This document shows, piece after piece, positions 1 to 6,658 of a stretch of DNA of 10,037 bases. Position 1 is the first letter of the stretch; each line of letters starts with the position of its first letter. The stretch spans positions 1 to 10,037 of the forward strand of contig JBCCSZ010000289.1 of NCBI GenBank assembly GCA_039199225.1, read 5' to 3'. Below the pieces are notes generated by a model. That model had not been told where the DNA came from and did not search any database. It saw nothing but the letters and a program-made list of their open reading frames with translations. A program made the translations under genes and the position numbers. The stretch comes from JBCCSZ01 sp039199225. GTDB taxonomy: Bacteria > Bacteroidota > Bacteroidia > Chitinophagales > Saprospiraceae.

Positions 1-3000
1 CTCAATTTGAGGTAACCAACCTCAGCGAAGAACAGGCTGGTGTGTATAGAATCCACGATCTTTGGGAATACGTCATCCGCGACCTGCAAAGCAAAGATTA
101 CGACATTGACAACCCAGACTGGCAGGAATTTGAAGACGACCTGAAAGATTATACCAAGCAGCTCTACCACAACATCCACAATTGCCTCCAACAAATTGGT
201 AAACGCCTCATCCTCTTGGTAGACAACATCGATCGAATCTTCAAGAACATTGGCAAAGACAACGCCCTTTTCCGGGAGCTATTGATGAATTTCAATGATG
301 TGCGCATCATTGGCGGCAGTACGATCATGTCCTCTCAATACTGGAAATACGATCAACCGTTTTATCAGTATTTCAAAATACAAAGGCTGGAACCATTGAC
401 CACCCAAGAAATCCAACAACTGCTCGATCATTGGAGTGCCGAAAAGCAATTGCCCGATATTAAAAACTTCCTGCACAAATATCCTGGTAAGATTCAAAGC
501 ATCCGGATGTTGACAGATGGGACTCCTCGGACCATGCTGATCTTTGTGGACATGCTTGTCAATCGCCCTGCTCAAAAAGGCTTTGATTACCTCCGGCACA
601 TCATCGATAAAGCAACTCCTATTTATCAGGAGCGTTTGGCCATACTCTCTCCACAGCAACAAAAGATATTGCTCGAGCTTTCTTTCTTCTGGGAGGCAGC
701 CCCCATAGAGGCCCTGGTCGCCAAATGCAAGATGAAAAGTAAAACCATTTCGGCACAGCTCAATACCTTGGTCAAAGAACACGTGGTCGTAAAGATCAAG
801 GGTAAAACCAAAAATTATCTGTATCGCCTCGAAGAACGTTTTTTCAACCTTTGGCTGCTAATGACCCAAGGTGGGCCGCGCGAAAAAAGAAACGTAAAGT
901 ACTTGACGGTCTTTTTGGAAAACTGGTACGACCAAACAGAATTCAAGGCTGTATACACCAAATTCATAGATCACTTAAGCAGTAATTCCATTCGTCCCGA
1001 CTATGCTGCCAGCATGACCAAGGCACTGGCTCACAGTAAATACTTGACGGTCGACGAACGGGATACCATTCTGTTTAAAGCCCGCGAACTCGAAGGGATG
1101 GACCCGCGCTGGATTGCCCACTTGCCAGAGACCTCCAAGAAGATTTACGAAGAAGCCTGGAAGCTATACGAAAAAGGAAAGTACCAGGAATCCATCGCTT
1201 TTTTGAACAAACTCGAACAAGAAGATGGCTTAAAGGATCACCGTATGGCGATGTGTTATGTCGATCTCGAATTACCTGTGGAAGGTGAAAAGTACTACAA
1301 GCGAGCCATTAAAAAAGGCATTAATGCGGCCCTCAATAATTTGGCGAATCTATATAAGTCGCAAGGTAGACTGGACGAATCTGAGAATTACTACAGAGCA
1401 GCGATTGAAAAAGGTGATGTGGGTGTGTTGAACAACCTGGCCATACTCTATTCCGATCAAGGTCGCTTAGAAGAGTCGGAAAAATACTTTAAAGAGGCCA
1501 TCAAAATAGAAGATGTTGAGGCACTGAATAATCTTGCTGTATTGTATTCCGATCAAGGTCGATTCGAAGAATCCGAAAGGTATTACAAAGAGGCGATTGG
1601 CAAAGGTTGTGTAGAGGCACTGTACAACTTGGCAAATCTGTATAAAAACCAAGGTCGATTCAAAGAATCTGAAAGATACTACAAGGAAGCGATTGAAAAG
1701 GGCGAAATTTTCGCGATGTACAATTTGGCTTTGCTTTATTCCGATCAAGGTCGGTTTGAGGAGTCTGAAAAATATTACCGGGCTGCTGTGGAGAAAGGAG
1801 ATGTCGAAGCACTGAACAATCTGGCCAACCTATATTCTGGTCAGGGAAGGCTGAGTGAATCCGAAAGGTATTATGAGGAAGCCATTGAAAAAGGCCACGT
1901 AGGAGCCATCTACAATCTAGCGAATTTATATTCGGATCAAGGTCGGCTCGAAGAGTCGGAGAAGTACTACAAAAAAGCGATTGAAAAAGGCGATATAGAA
2001 GCGTTGAACAACTTGGCAAATCTCTATTCCGATCAAGGTCGCTTCAAGGAATCTGAAAGGTATTACAGGGAGGCGATTGGAAAAGGCCATTTGGAAGCCA
2101 TCTACAATTTGGCTAACCTGTATTTGGATCAGGGGCTTTTTGAAGAATCTGAAAAGTATTACAAGAAAGCCATTGAAAAGAACGATGTCGAAGCCTTGAA
2201 CAATCTGGCCAATTTGTATCTGGACCAGGGTCGCTTGGAAGAGTCGGAAAAGTACTACAAGGAAGCGATTGAGAATGGCTATGTCGGAGCACTGAATAAT
2301 TTAGCCGTATTGTACTCCGACAGAGGTTTGCTGGAAGAGTCGGAGAAATATTTCAAGGAAGCCATCGAGAAAGGCGATGTAGGCGCCTTGAACAACCTGG
2401 CTGTTTTGTATTCCAATCAAGGTCGGCTAGAGGAGTCGAAAAAGTACTACCGTCAAGCCATCGAAAAAGGTGATGTCGAAGCCTTGAATAATTTAGCAGT
2501 GCTGTACTCCAACCAAGGTCGGCTGGAAGAATCGGAGAAACACTACCAGGAAGCCATTGGCAAAGGCCATGTAGGCGCCCTGAACAATTTGGCACTGCTG
2601 TATTACAACAAGAACATCAAAGTACAAGATGCCAACGACCTCATCGACCACTATCTGACCAAAAAGCCAGACGACCAAGTAGCCCTTGCCGTGCAGGCAA
2701 TTTTAAATCTCTGGGCTGGCAACCTAGCTGTTTTTCACAAGCAACAAGAAACGCTCCTACAAAAAATCACTGCCGATAACATCGAAAACCTCAATTGGTA
2801 CATTGGCAACCTCCTCATCCATAAACAATACCACCTCACCCTCCAGGTATTCGAAGAGTCCGACAAACGCTTAGCCATGAAGGAGAAACTCAAGCCCGTG
2901 TGGTACGCTGCTCTACAACTGGCAGATACGCAAGACAAACGCCTGCTCCAAATGCCCCCAGAAATCGCAGAAAACATGAATGACATCCTACAAGAAATAC

Positions 3001-3035
3001 ACGAACGGCAAGAAGTATACTACGGCAGTAAGTAG
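1..3035 (+). CDS. AAA/STAND-like ATPase with winged helix and TPR/Sel1-like repeat array (5'-partial)
   Basis: The frame is open to the left edge (first whole codon at 3), so the N-terminus and the P-loop are missing; the GTG at 42 is probably an internal valine. Numbering from 42: Walker B-like strand LILLVDNID at 56-64; sensor-1-like RIIGGST at 89-94; the LEPLTTQEIQQLL stretch typical of ATPase_2/STAND lids near 116-128; a TDGTPR sensor-2-like motif at 158-163; a winged-helix-like segment at about 200-275; a linker; a degenerate TPR at about 375-429; 13 gapless 32-residue TPR/Sel1-like repeats at 430-845; and a divergent helical C-terminus to 997. No signal peptide or membrane segment is visible, so it is probably cytoplasmic. 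Known of such architectures: an ATP-driven switch joined to a ligand- or protein-binding superhelix, used in regulation and in some antiphage STAND proteins. The actual role here is unknown. The residue after the Walker B Asp is Asn, not the usual Glu/Asp. No partner gene is visible in the window. Confidence 0.85.
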   Translation, partial: QFEVTNLSEEQAGVYRIHDLWEYVIRDLQSKDYDIDNPDWQEFEDDLKDYTKQLYHNIHNCLQQIGKRLILLVDNIDRIFKNIGKDNALFRELLMNFNDVRIIGGSTIMSSQYWKYDQPFYQYFKIQRLEPLTTQEIQQLLDHWSAEKQLPDIKNFLHKYPGKIQSIRMLTDGTPRTMLIFVDMLVNRPAQKGFDYLRHIIDKATPIYQERLAILSPQQQKILLELSFFWEAAPIEALVAKCKMKSKTISAQLNTLVKEHVVVKIKGKTKNYLYRLEERFFNLWLLMTQGGPREKRNVKYLTVFLENWYDQTEFKAVYTKFIDHLSSNSIRPDYAASMTKALAHSKYLTVDERDTILFKARELEGMDPRWIAHLPETSKKIYEEAWKLYEKGKYQESIAFLNKLEQEDGLKDHRMAMCYVDLELPVEGEKYYKRAIKKGINAALNNLANLYKSQGRLDESENYYRAAIEKGDVGVLNNLAILYSDQGRLEESEKYFKEAIKIEDVEALNNLAVLYSDQGRFEESERYYKEAIGKGCVEALYNLANLYKNQGRFKESERYYKEAIEKGEIFAMYNLALLYSDQGRFEESEKYYRAAVEKGDVEALNNLANLYSGQGRLSESERYYEEAIEKGHVGAIYNLANLYSDQGRLEESEKYYKKAIEKGDIEALNNLANLYSDQGRFKESERYYREAIGKGHLEAIYNLANLYLDQGLFEESEKYYKKAIEKNDVEALNNLANLYLDQGRLEESEKYYKEAIENGYVGALNNLAVLYSDRGLLEESEKYFKEAIEKGDVGALNNLAVLYSNQGRLEESKKYYRQAIEKGDVEALNNLAVLYSNQGRLEESEKHYQEAIGKGHVGALNNLALLYYNKNIKVQDANDLIDHYLTKKPDDQVALAVQAILNLWAGNLAVFHKQQETLLQKITADNIENLNWYIGNLLIHKQYHLTLQVFEESDKRLAMKEKLKPVWYAALQLADTQDKRLLQMPPEIAENMNDILQEIHERQEVYYGSK
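1329..2576 (+). repeat. 13 x 96-bp in-frame tandem repeats encoding 32-residue TPR-like units
   Basis: The Gln-Gly-Arg (or variant) codons begin every 96 bases: 1362, 1458, 1554, 1650, 1746, 1842, 1938, 2034, 2130, 2226, 2322, 2418 and 2514. There is no indel in 13 units. Each unit encodes helix A (A-L/I-N/Y-N-L-A-x-L-Y), a QGR turn, helix B (E-S-E-K/R-Y-Y-x-x-A-I) and a short K-G-D/H loop. At 32 residues the unit is two shorter than a canonical TPR (34) and shorter than Sel1 (36-38). Units differ at many synonymous positions, so the array is not freshly amplified. Units 6-7 and 8-9 resemble each other as pairs (ALNN...SERYY followed by AIYN...SEKYYKKAIEK), which suggests a 192-bp dimer duplication. 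Confidence 0.95.
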
Positions 3036-3045
3036 TGGAGTTATT

Positions 3046-3109
3046 CACAAAACCACAAAACCACAAAATCACAAAACCACAAAACCACCAAATCACCAAA
3101 TCACCAAAC
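3046..3109. repeat. 8 x 8-bp tandem array, CAC(A/C)AAA(C/T)
   Basis: Eight units lie exactly in phase, in order: CACAAAAC twice, CACAAAAT, CACAAAAC twice, CACCAAAT twice, CACCAAAC. The array starts 10 bases after the stop of the ATPase gene. It includes the stop codon and last two codons of miaA, which is read from the other strand. No GC-rich hairpin terminator is visible between these convergent genes, so the array occupies the only space where transcription would have to end. It shares the word AATCACCAAATCAC (3091-3104) with the array at 9206-9306, where it lies on the opposite strand. Whether it works as a terminator or is a passive microsatellite cannot be read from the sequence. Confidence 0.92.
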
Positions 3110-4012
3110 TCGTTCACCTTCGATCCATCTCACCACCCCCTCCACATCTCCGCTCGCGAACCCCTTCCAATGGTCTTGCTTGCGGAGCCAGGTCAGTTGG
3201 CGCTTGGCGTAGCGGCGGGAGTTACGCTTGACCAGCTCGACGGCAGCCACCAGGTCATAAAAGCCATCGAAGTGGTCGAAGAACTCCTGGTAGCCAACGG
3301 TTTGGAGCGCATTGAGGTGGCGAAAAGGCGCTACTCGGCGGACTTCCTCCAACAGGCCAGCCTTCATCATTTGGTCAACCCGGCGGTTGATGCGCTCGTA
3401 CAGTAGATCGCGGTCCATTTCCAGCTTGGTGTACAGAGGCGTAAAGAAGCGGGGCTTGGGCTGTTGCTGGCGGAAATGGGAAAAAGGCAGCCCGCTGCTG
3501 CGAATCACCGACAAGGCGCGGATCAAGCGACTGGGATTATGTAAGTCCACTTGCTCATAATAGGTCGGATCGGAAAGTCGAAGTTCTTCCTGCAGCGCCA
3601 GGATGCCTTGGGCTTCCAAGAGCTGCTCAAGCTCAGCTCGTACGGCCTCCGGCACCTCCGGAAATTCGTCCAGCCCCTCACAAACTGCCTTAATGAACAG
3701 GCCCGAGCCACCCGTCAAGATCACCAATGGATGCTTTTCAAAAAGTTTCCTCAGCAGCTCCAGAGCATCCCGCTCGTAGTCTCCAACCGAATAGTCATCC
3801 TGGATGCTCAACGAATCGATGAAATAATGCGGAGCCTGGGCGCGTTCTTCCTCGGTCGGCTTGGCCGTTCCGATGGACAACTCCCGGTAAAACTGCCGAC
3901 TATCAGCCGAAAGGATCACTGTTTTGAAGTGTTTCGCCAGGCGGATGGCCATGGAAGTTTTGCCACTGGCCGTAGGTCCGGCGATAACTAATAGGTAAGA
4001 AGGCTTGTGCAT
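3101..4012 (-). CDS. miaA: tRNA dimethylallyltransferase MiaA
   Basis: The product moves a dimethylallyl group from DMAPP to N6 of adenine 37 in tRNAs that read codons starting with U, the first step towards ms2i6A. It is a 303-residue cytoplasmic enzyme of usual family length. Visible motifs: P-loop GPTASGKT at 12-19; SADSRQFY at 35-42, with the conserved catalytic Asp37; TGGSGLF at 100-106; NPSRLIRALSV in the middle; and the C-terminal QTVGYQEF and RRYAKRQLTWLRK segments that contact the tRNA anticodon stem. ATG at 4012 is the natural start, as it places the P-loop at the usual distance. It diverges from the acyltransferase pair across a 25-bp gap with a dyad promoter. Its stop and last two codons lie inside the 8-bp tandem array, so the extreme C-terminus (after about residue 300) has been shaped by the repeat. 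All key residues are present. Confidence 0.97.
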   Translation of the reverse strand: MHKPSYLLVIAGPTASGKTSMAIRLAKHFKTVILSADSRQFYRELSIGTAKPTEEERAQAPHYFIDSLSIQDDYSVGDYERDALELLRKLFEKHPLVILTGGSGLFIKAVCEGLDEFPEVPEAVRAELEQLLEAQGILALQEELRLSDPTYYEQVDLHNPSRLIRALSVIRSSGLPFSHFRQQQPKPRFFTPLYTKLEMDRDLLYERINRRVDQMMKAGLLEEVRRVAPFRHLNALQTVGYQEFFDHFDGFYDLVAAVELVKRNSRRYAKRQLTWLRKQDHWKGFASGDVEGVVRWIEGERVW

Positions 4013-4033
4013 AGCGCAAAAATATTATTTTTG
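4005..4033 (+). promoter_or_regulatory. Predicted Bacteroidota promoter for the acyltransferase operon
   Basis: TTG at 4005-4007, an 18-base spacer, then TATTTTTG at 4026-4033. This matches the Bacteroidota TTG...TAnnTTTG pattern exactly in the -7 element and closely in spacing. With the usual distance from the -7 box, transcription would start at about 4037-4038, on the A of the ATG at 4038. That predicts a leaderless or nearly leaderless mRNA. It is read from pattern only. Confidence 0.6.
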
Positions 4034-4035
4034 CG
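4015..4035. promoter_or_regulatory. Perfect 10-bp dyad centred between two divergent start codons
   Basis: CGCAAAAATA (4015-4024) and its exact reverse complement TATTTTTGCG (4026-4035) are separated by one base at 4025. Position 4025 is also the exact midpoint of the two initiation codons (A of ATG at 4012 on minus and 4038 on plus). The two arms carry the two predicted -7 elements, so the symmetry follows at least partly from back-to-back promoters. A dimeric regulator could also bind here. Confidence 0.75.
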
Positions 4036-4048
4036 GCATGTTGTACAA
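4017..4048 (-). promoter_or_regulatory. Predicted Bacteroidota promoter for miaA
   Basis: On the minus strand TATTTTTG spans 4024 down to 4017, the mirror image of the plus-strand element. A TTG lies at 4048-4046, with a 21-base spacer that is somewhat long. The predicted start falls at about 4012-4013, on the first base of the miaA ATG, again predicting a leaderless message. The -33 element lies inside the first codons of the divergent acyltransferase gene. Confidence 0.5.
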
Positions 4049-5348
4049 CATCGTACGTCCCGTCGCCAGAATTTGGCTGAAAGCTTGCTTTCGGAAGATA
4101 CATCTCCACCAAGCGGAACTCATCCCCACGGATAAGCCGGTCATCTTGGCGGCCAATCACCCGACGGCTTTCATCGAGCCTTGCATCTTGGCGACAAACC
4201 TGCCGATGCCACTGAATTTTATCGTGCGGGGCGACCTGTTTGCCAAGCCCTTTTACACCAAGCTGCTCAAGTCTCTCAACATGGTGCCGATTTTTAGGCT
4301 GAAGGACGGGGGCTACAAGAAGCTGAAAAATAATTACGATACCTTCACATTTTGCTATGAGGCACTGAGGGATCAAAAGACCATTATGATATTGGCCGAA
4401 GGGACTACCCGGCATGAAAAACGGCTGCGCCCACTGCGCAAAGGGACGGCCCGGATTGTTTTTGGGGCTTTGGAGTCGCAGGGTGAGTTGGATATCCACA
4501 TCGTTCCGGTGGGCGTCAATTATACCTATGCGGATCAGCTGCGAAAGGAGGCGATGATTGAGTTTGGAAAGCCGATTCGGGTCTTGGATTATTGGGAGGA
4601 GTATAAGCAGGAGCCCAATCAGGCAACCCGAAAGTTGTTGGAGGAATTGCGCAAAAGGCTCGAAAAGCGGGTTATTATTATTGATAATCCGACAGACGAT
4701 TCTTTGGTGGAGCAGTTGTTTGTTGTTTATCGCAACGATCGGCCGCAGAGGGTTTGGCCATTGGTGGTGCGCAACAACGATCGCTTGATGGGGGAGAAGC
4801 GGATTGCCAATTGGATCAACAAGCTGCAAGAGGTAGAAAAGGAGCGAGTAGTCGAGAAGGTGCAAACATATTACCGGGCCTTGGAAAAGCATCAAGTGGC
4901 TGACCTCGGTGTGGCGCAAAGCTGGCAAGCCAATTGGCGCAACACGCTGATCCTTGTGCTGGGCTTCTTTCCTTTTCTGTTGGGGCTGATCGGTAATTAT
5001 CTGCCTTACAGCATTGCAAATGGAATTGTCCGGAAAAAAGTGCGGGCGGTTGAATTCAAGTTGTCCGTATGGTTGGCAGCGGGTATGGTGTTGTATCTGT
5101 TGTATTGGTTGGTGCTGCTGCTGTTGGGCTTGATGATCGAGCAACCCATTTATTGGGCTTTTTGGGCGATGCTGCCTTTTTGGGGCTTTTTTGCCTTTTT
5201 GTATGCCGAGCTTCTTGCCAAATGGCGCCAAGCAAAACAGTTTCGATCCTTGGCGGCGGCTGTTCAATCGGAACTGCGACAAAAGAGAGCGGGCTTGAGT
5301 AGCCTGATCGATGGTCAAATGAATAAAAAAACGACGAGCGAAGTCTGA
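4038..5348 (+). CDS. PlsC-like glycerolipid acyltransferase, copy 1 (catalytic Asp replaced by Glu)
   Basis: A 436-residue membrane-associated acyltransferase of the PlsC/LPLAT type, probably acylating (lyso)phosphatidate-class substrates at the inner membrane; the exact substrate is not decidable. Block I is NHPTAFIEP (40-48, His41 and Glu47). Block II is RGDLFAKP...MVPIFR (64-87). Block III is LAEGTTRHEKRLRP (119-132), and block IV is IVPVGVNYT (155-163). A mainly helical region follows, then three predicted membrane segments at about 303-325, 342-366 and 371-393, and a basic tail. ATG at 4038 is chosen over the upstream TTG at 4005 because the paralogue downstream begins with the same MLY(N/Y)xV(R/K)P pattern. 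It is the first gene of a two-gene operon, and its TGA shares one base with the next ATG. The Glu in place of the block I Asp is the main oddity: the charge is kept, but activity could be altered. Confidence 0.88.
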   Translation: MLYNIVRPVARIWLKACFRKIHLHQAELIPTDKPVILAANHPTAFIEPCILATNLPMPLNFIVRGDLFAKPFYTKLLKSLNMVPIFRLKDGGYKKLKNNYDTFTFCYEALRDQKTIMILAEGTTRHEKRLRPLRKGTARIVFGALESQGELDIHIVPVGVNYTYADQLRKEAMIEFGKPIRVLDYWEEYKQEPNQATRKLLEELRKRLEKRVIIIDNPTDDSLVEQLFVVYRNDRPQRVWPLVVRNNDRLMGEKRIANWINKLQEVEKERVVEKVQTYYRALEKHQVADLGVAQSWQANWRNTLILVLGFFPFLLGLIGNYLPYSIANGIVRKKVRAVEFKLSVWLAAGMVLYLLYWLVLLLLGLMIEQPIYWAFWAMLPFWGFFAFLYAELLAKWRQAKQFRSLAAAVQSELRQKRAGLSSLIDGQMNKKTTSEV

Positions 5349-6658
5349 TGTTGTACTATTTTGTCAAACCATTAACCCGTTGGATGTTTCTGATTTTTTT
5401 TCGGAAAATCTACATGAAGGGGATCAAAGAGATGCGTCCCAAGCGACGGACCATCCTGGCAGTCAATCATCCAACGGCCTTTCTAGACCCGGCCATGATC
5501 GGCTCTTTTTCCAAGCCTACACAGAATTTCCTGTTGCGAGGAGATGTCTTCAGTTCTCCCGTAACCCGTTGGTTGTTGCGTCAGATTCATACCATTCCCA
5601 TCTTTCGCTTTCGAGACGGCTTCAGCAGCTTGAAGAACAACCAGTCGACTTTCGAGTATTGCTACGACTTACTGAAACAAAAAGAATACCTGCTGGTTCT
5701 CGCCGAAGGGCAGACGAAGTTTGAAAAGCGTTTGCGACCCATCCAAAAAGGAACGGCTCGAATGGCTTTTGGGGCCTATGAAAAATATCAGTTGGATGAC
5801 ATCGAAGTGCTACCCGTTGGAGTCAATTATACGGATGCCGCAAAAAGCCGGTCTGTGATGATGGTCGAGGTAGGGACGGCCATTCCACTGTCGAACTACA
5901 TGGAAGCTTATCAGGAAAATCCTCGAAAGGCGATCAAGCAGATGACGGATGAAATCAGCCGGCAGTTGAAAAACTTGGTCGTACATGTGCAAGCGGATGA
6001 AGATGCGCAATTTGCCGATCAGGTTTTGGATATACATCGGAATGATTTGGTGGGGTGGAGCAATTGGCCGGTATTGGAGCATTCGAATGTATTGTTGCGT
6101 GCCGAAGTACAGCTGGCCAAGCAGATCAATCAATTGCCTGAAGAGCGGAAGGCACCCTTACGCGAAAAGTGTTCAGATTACTTTCACATATTGAAAAATA
6201 AACAGCTGAGGGATGATACACTGATGCGCCCGAAAATTTACAATTGGCTCAACAGTTTGATCTTGCTACTAACGGCAATCCCTGCCTTGATTGGCTACGC
6301 TGTACATTATCCCGCCGTTTGGCTGTCGCGGAACATTGCCGACGGAAAGGTCAAGCGCAAAGAGTTTTATACCTCCATTCGCTATGGCGTAATGCTCTTT
6401 GGAACCTTGTTTTACTACCTCCTCTTTTTACTTCCCATTGGTTTATTGCTCATTGGAAAAGCCAGCTTACTTGTCTTGCCGCTCCTCTTGTTGATGGGTT
6501 ATGGGAGTATTCATTGGCGGGAATTGTACGACCGTTGGTCGGCAGCTCGTCGTTATGTACACTTATCCAAGGAAGAACGGGAAAATTTGCAATCGATGCG
6601 TCAGTTGATCATCGATGAAATCAAGCAGTTGAAGGCGGCCGGAAAAGTATCAGTCTAG
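5348..6658 (+). CDS. PlsC-like glycerolipid acyltransferase, copy 2
   Basis: A paralogue of the preceding gene with identical length (436 residues) and the same layout. Block I is NHPTAFLDP (40-48, His41 and Asp47, intact). Block II is RGDVFSSP...TIPIFRFRDG (64-91). Block III is LAEGQTKFEKRLRP (118-131), and block IV is VLPVGVNYT (154-162). A helical middle part follows (about 185-295), then hydrophobic segments at about 302-322, 346-370 and 371-388 and a charged C-terminal helix. The His-to-Asp spacing is one residue longer than the classical HX4D, as in copy 1. The start ATG at 5348-5350 overlaps the upstream TGA (sequence TGATG), so translation is probably coupled. The 3' end overlaps convergent rmuC by 9 bp. 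With copy 1 it probably serves successive or alternative acylation steps in phospholipid synthesis; this is an inference from duplication, as no other lipid gene is adjacent. Confidence 0.88.
   Translation: MLYYFVKPLTRWMFLIFFRKIYMKGIKEMRPKRRTILAVNHPTAFLDPAMIGSFSKPTQNFLLRGDVFSSPVTRWLLRQIHTIPIFRFRDGFSSLKNNQSTFEYCYDLLKQKEYLLVLAEGQTKFEKRLRPIQKGTARMAFGAYEKYQLDDIEVLPVGVNYTDAAKSRSVMMVEVGTAIPLSNYMEAYQENPRKAIKQMTDEISRQLKNLVVHVQADEDAQFADQVLDIHRNDLVGWSNWPVLEHSNVLLRAEVQLAKQINQLPEERKAPLREKCSDYFHILKNKQLRDDTLMRPKIYNWLNSLILLLTAIPALIGYAVHYPAVWLSRNIADGKVKRKEFYTSIRYGVMLFGTLFYYLLFLLPIGLLLIGKASLLVLPLLLLMGYGSIHWRELYDRWSAARRYVHLSKEERENLQSMRQLIIDEIKQLKAAGKVSV
6650..6658. other. Convergent tail-to-tail gene overlap (9 bp)
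   Basis: The TAG of the second acyltransferase gene (6656-6658) serves on the other strand as the penultimate, leucine codon of rmuC. The TGA of rmuC (6650-6652, minus) is a serine codon in the acyltransferase gene. No space remains for an intrinsic terminator between them, so each transcript should run into the other gene as antisense. Confidence 0.9.

Noticed and set aside
42..44. GTG at 42 as the true start of the ATPase gene
   Set aside because: The frame is open back to base 3 with protein-like codons, and the P-loop expected before Walker B would be lost. The gene most likely starts before the window.
1467..2678. Several minus-strand frames of 60-120 codons inside the TPR array
   Set aside because: They recur because the 96-bp period repeats the same stop-free antisense stretch. 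They are shadows of the TPR coding frame.
3046..3109. CRISPR-like array
   Set aside because: Units are 8 bp and directly adjacent with no spacers; no cas gene is present. It is a short tandem repeat.
2980..3406. Plus-strand frames that start in the ATPase end or the 8-bp array and run into miaA
   Set aside because: Their N-termini are translations of the microsatellite (T-K-P-Q-N-H-K-type residues) and the rest is antisense to miaA.
4005..4037. Upstream TTG start extending the first acyltransferase by 11 residues
   Set aside because: The extension would run through the predicted promoter. The paralogue begins with the residues that follow the ATG at 4038, so 4038 is the better start.
3903..5318. 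471-codon open frame on the minus strand across the first acyltransferase gene
   Set aside because: It overlaps miaA and lies fully antisense to a gene with clear PlsC motifs. Its translation is Q/P/L-rich low complexity without any recognisable domain, as expected of the complement of this gene's codon usage.
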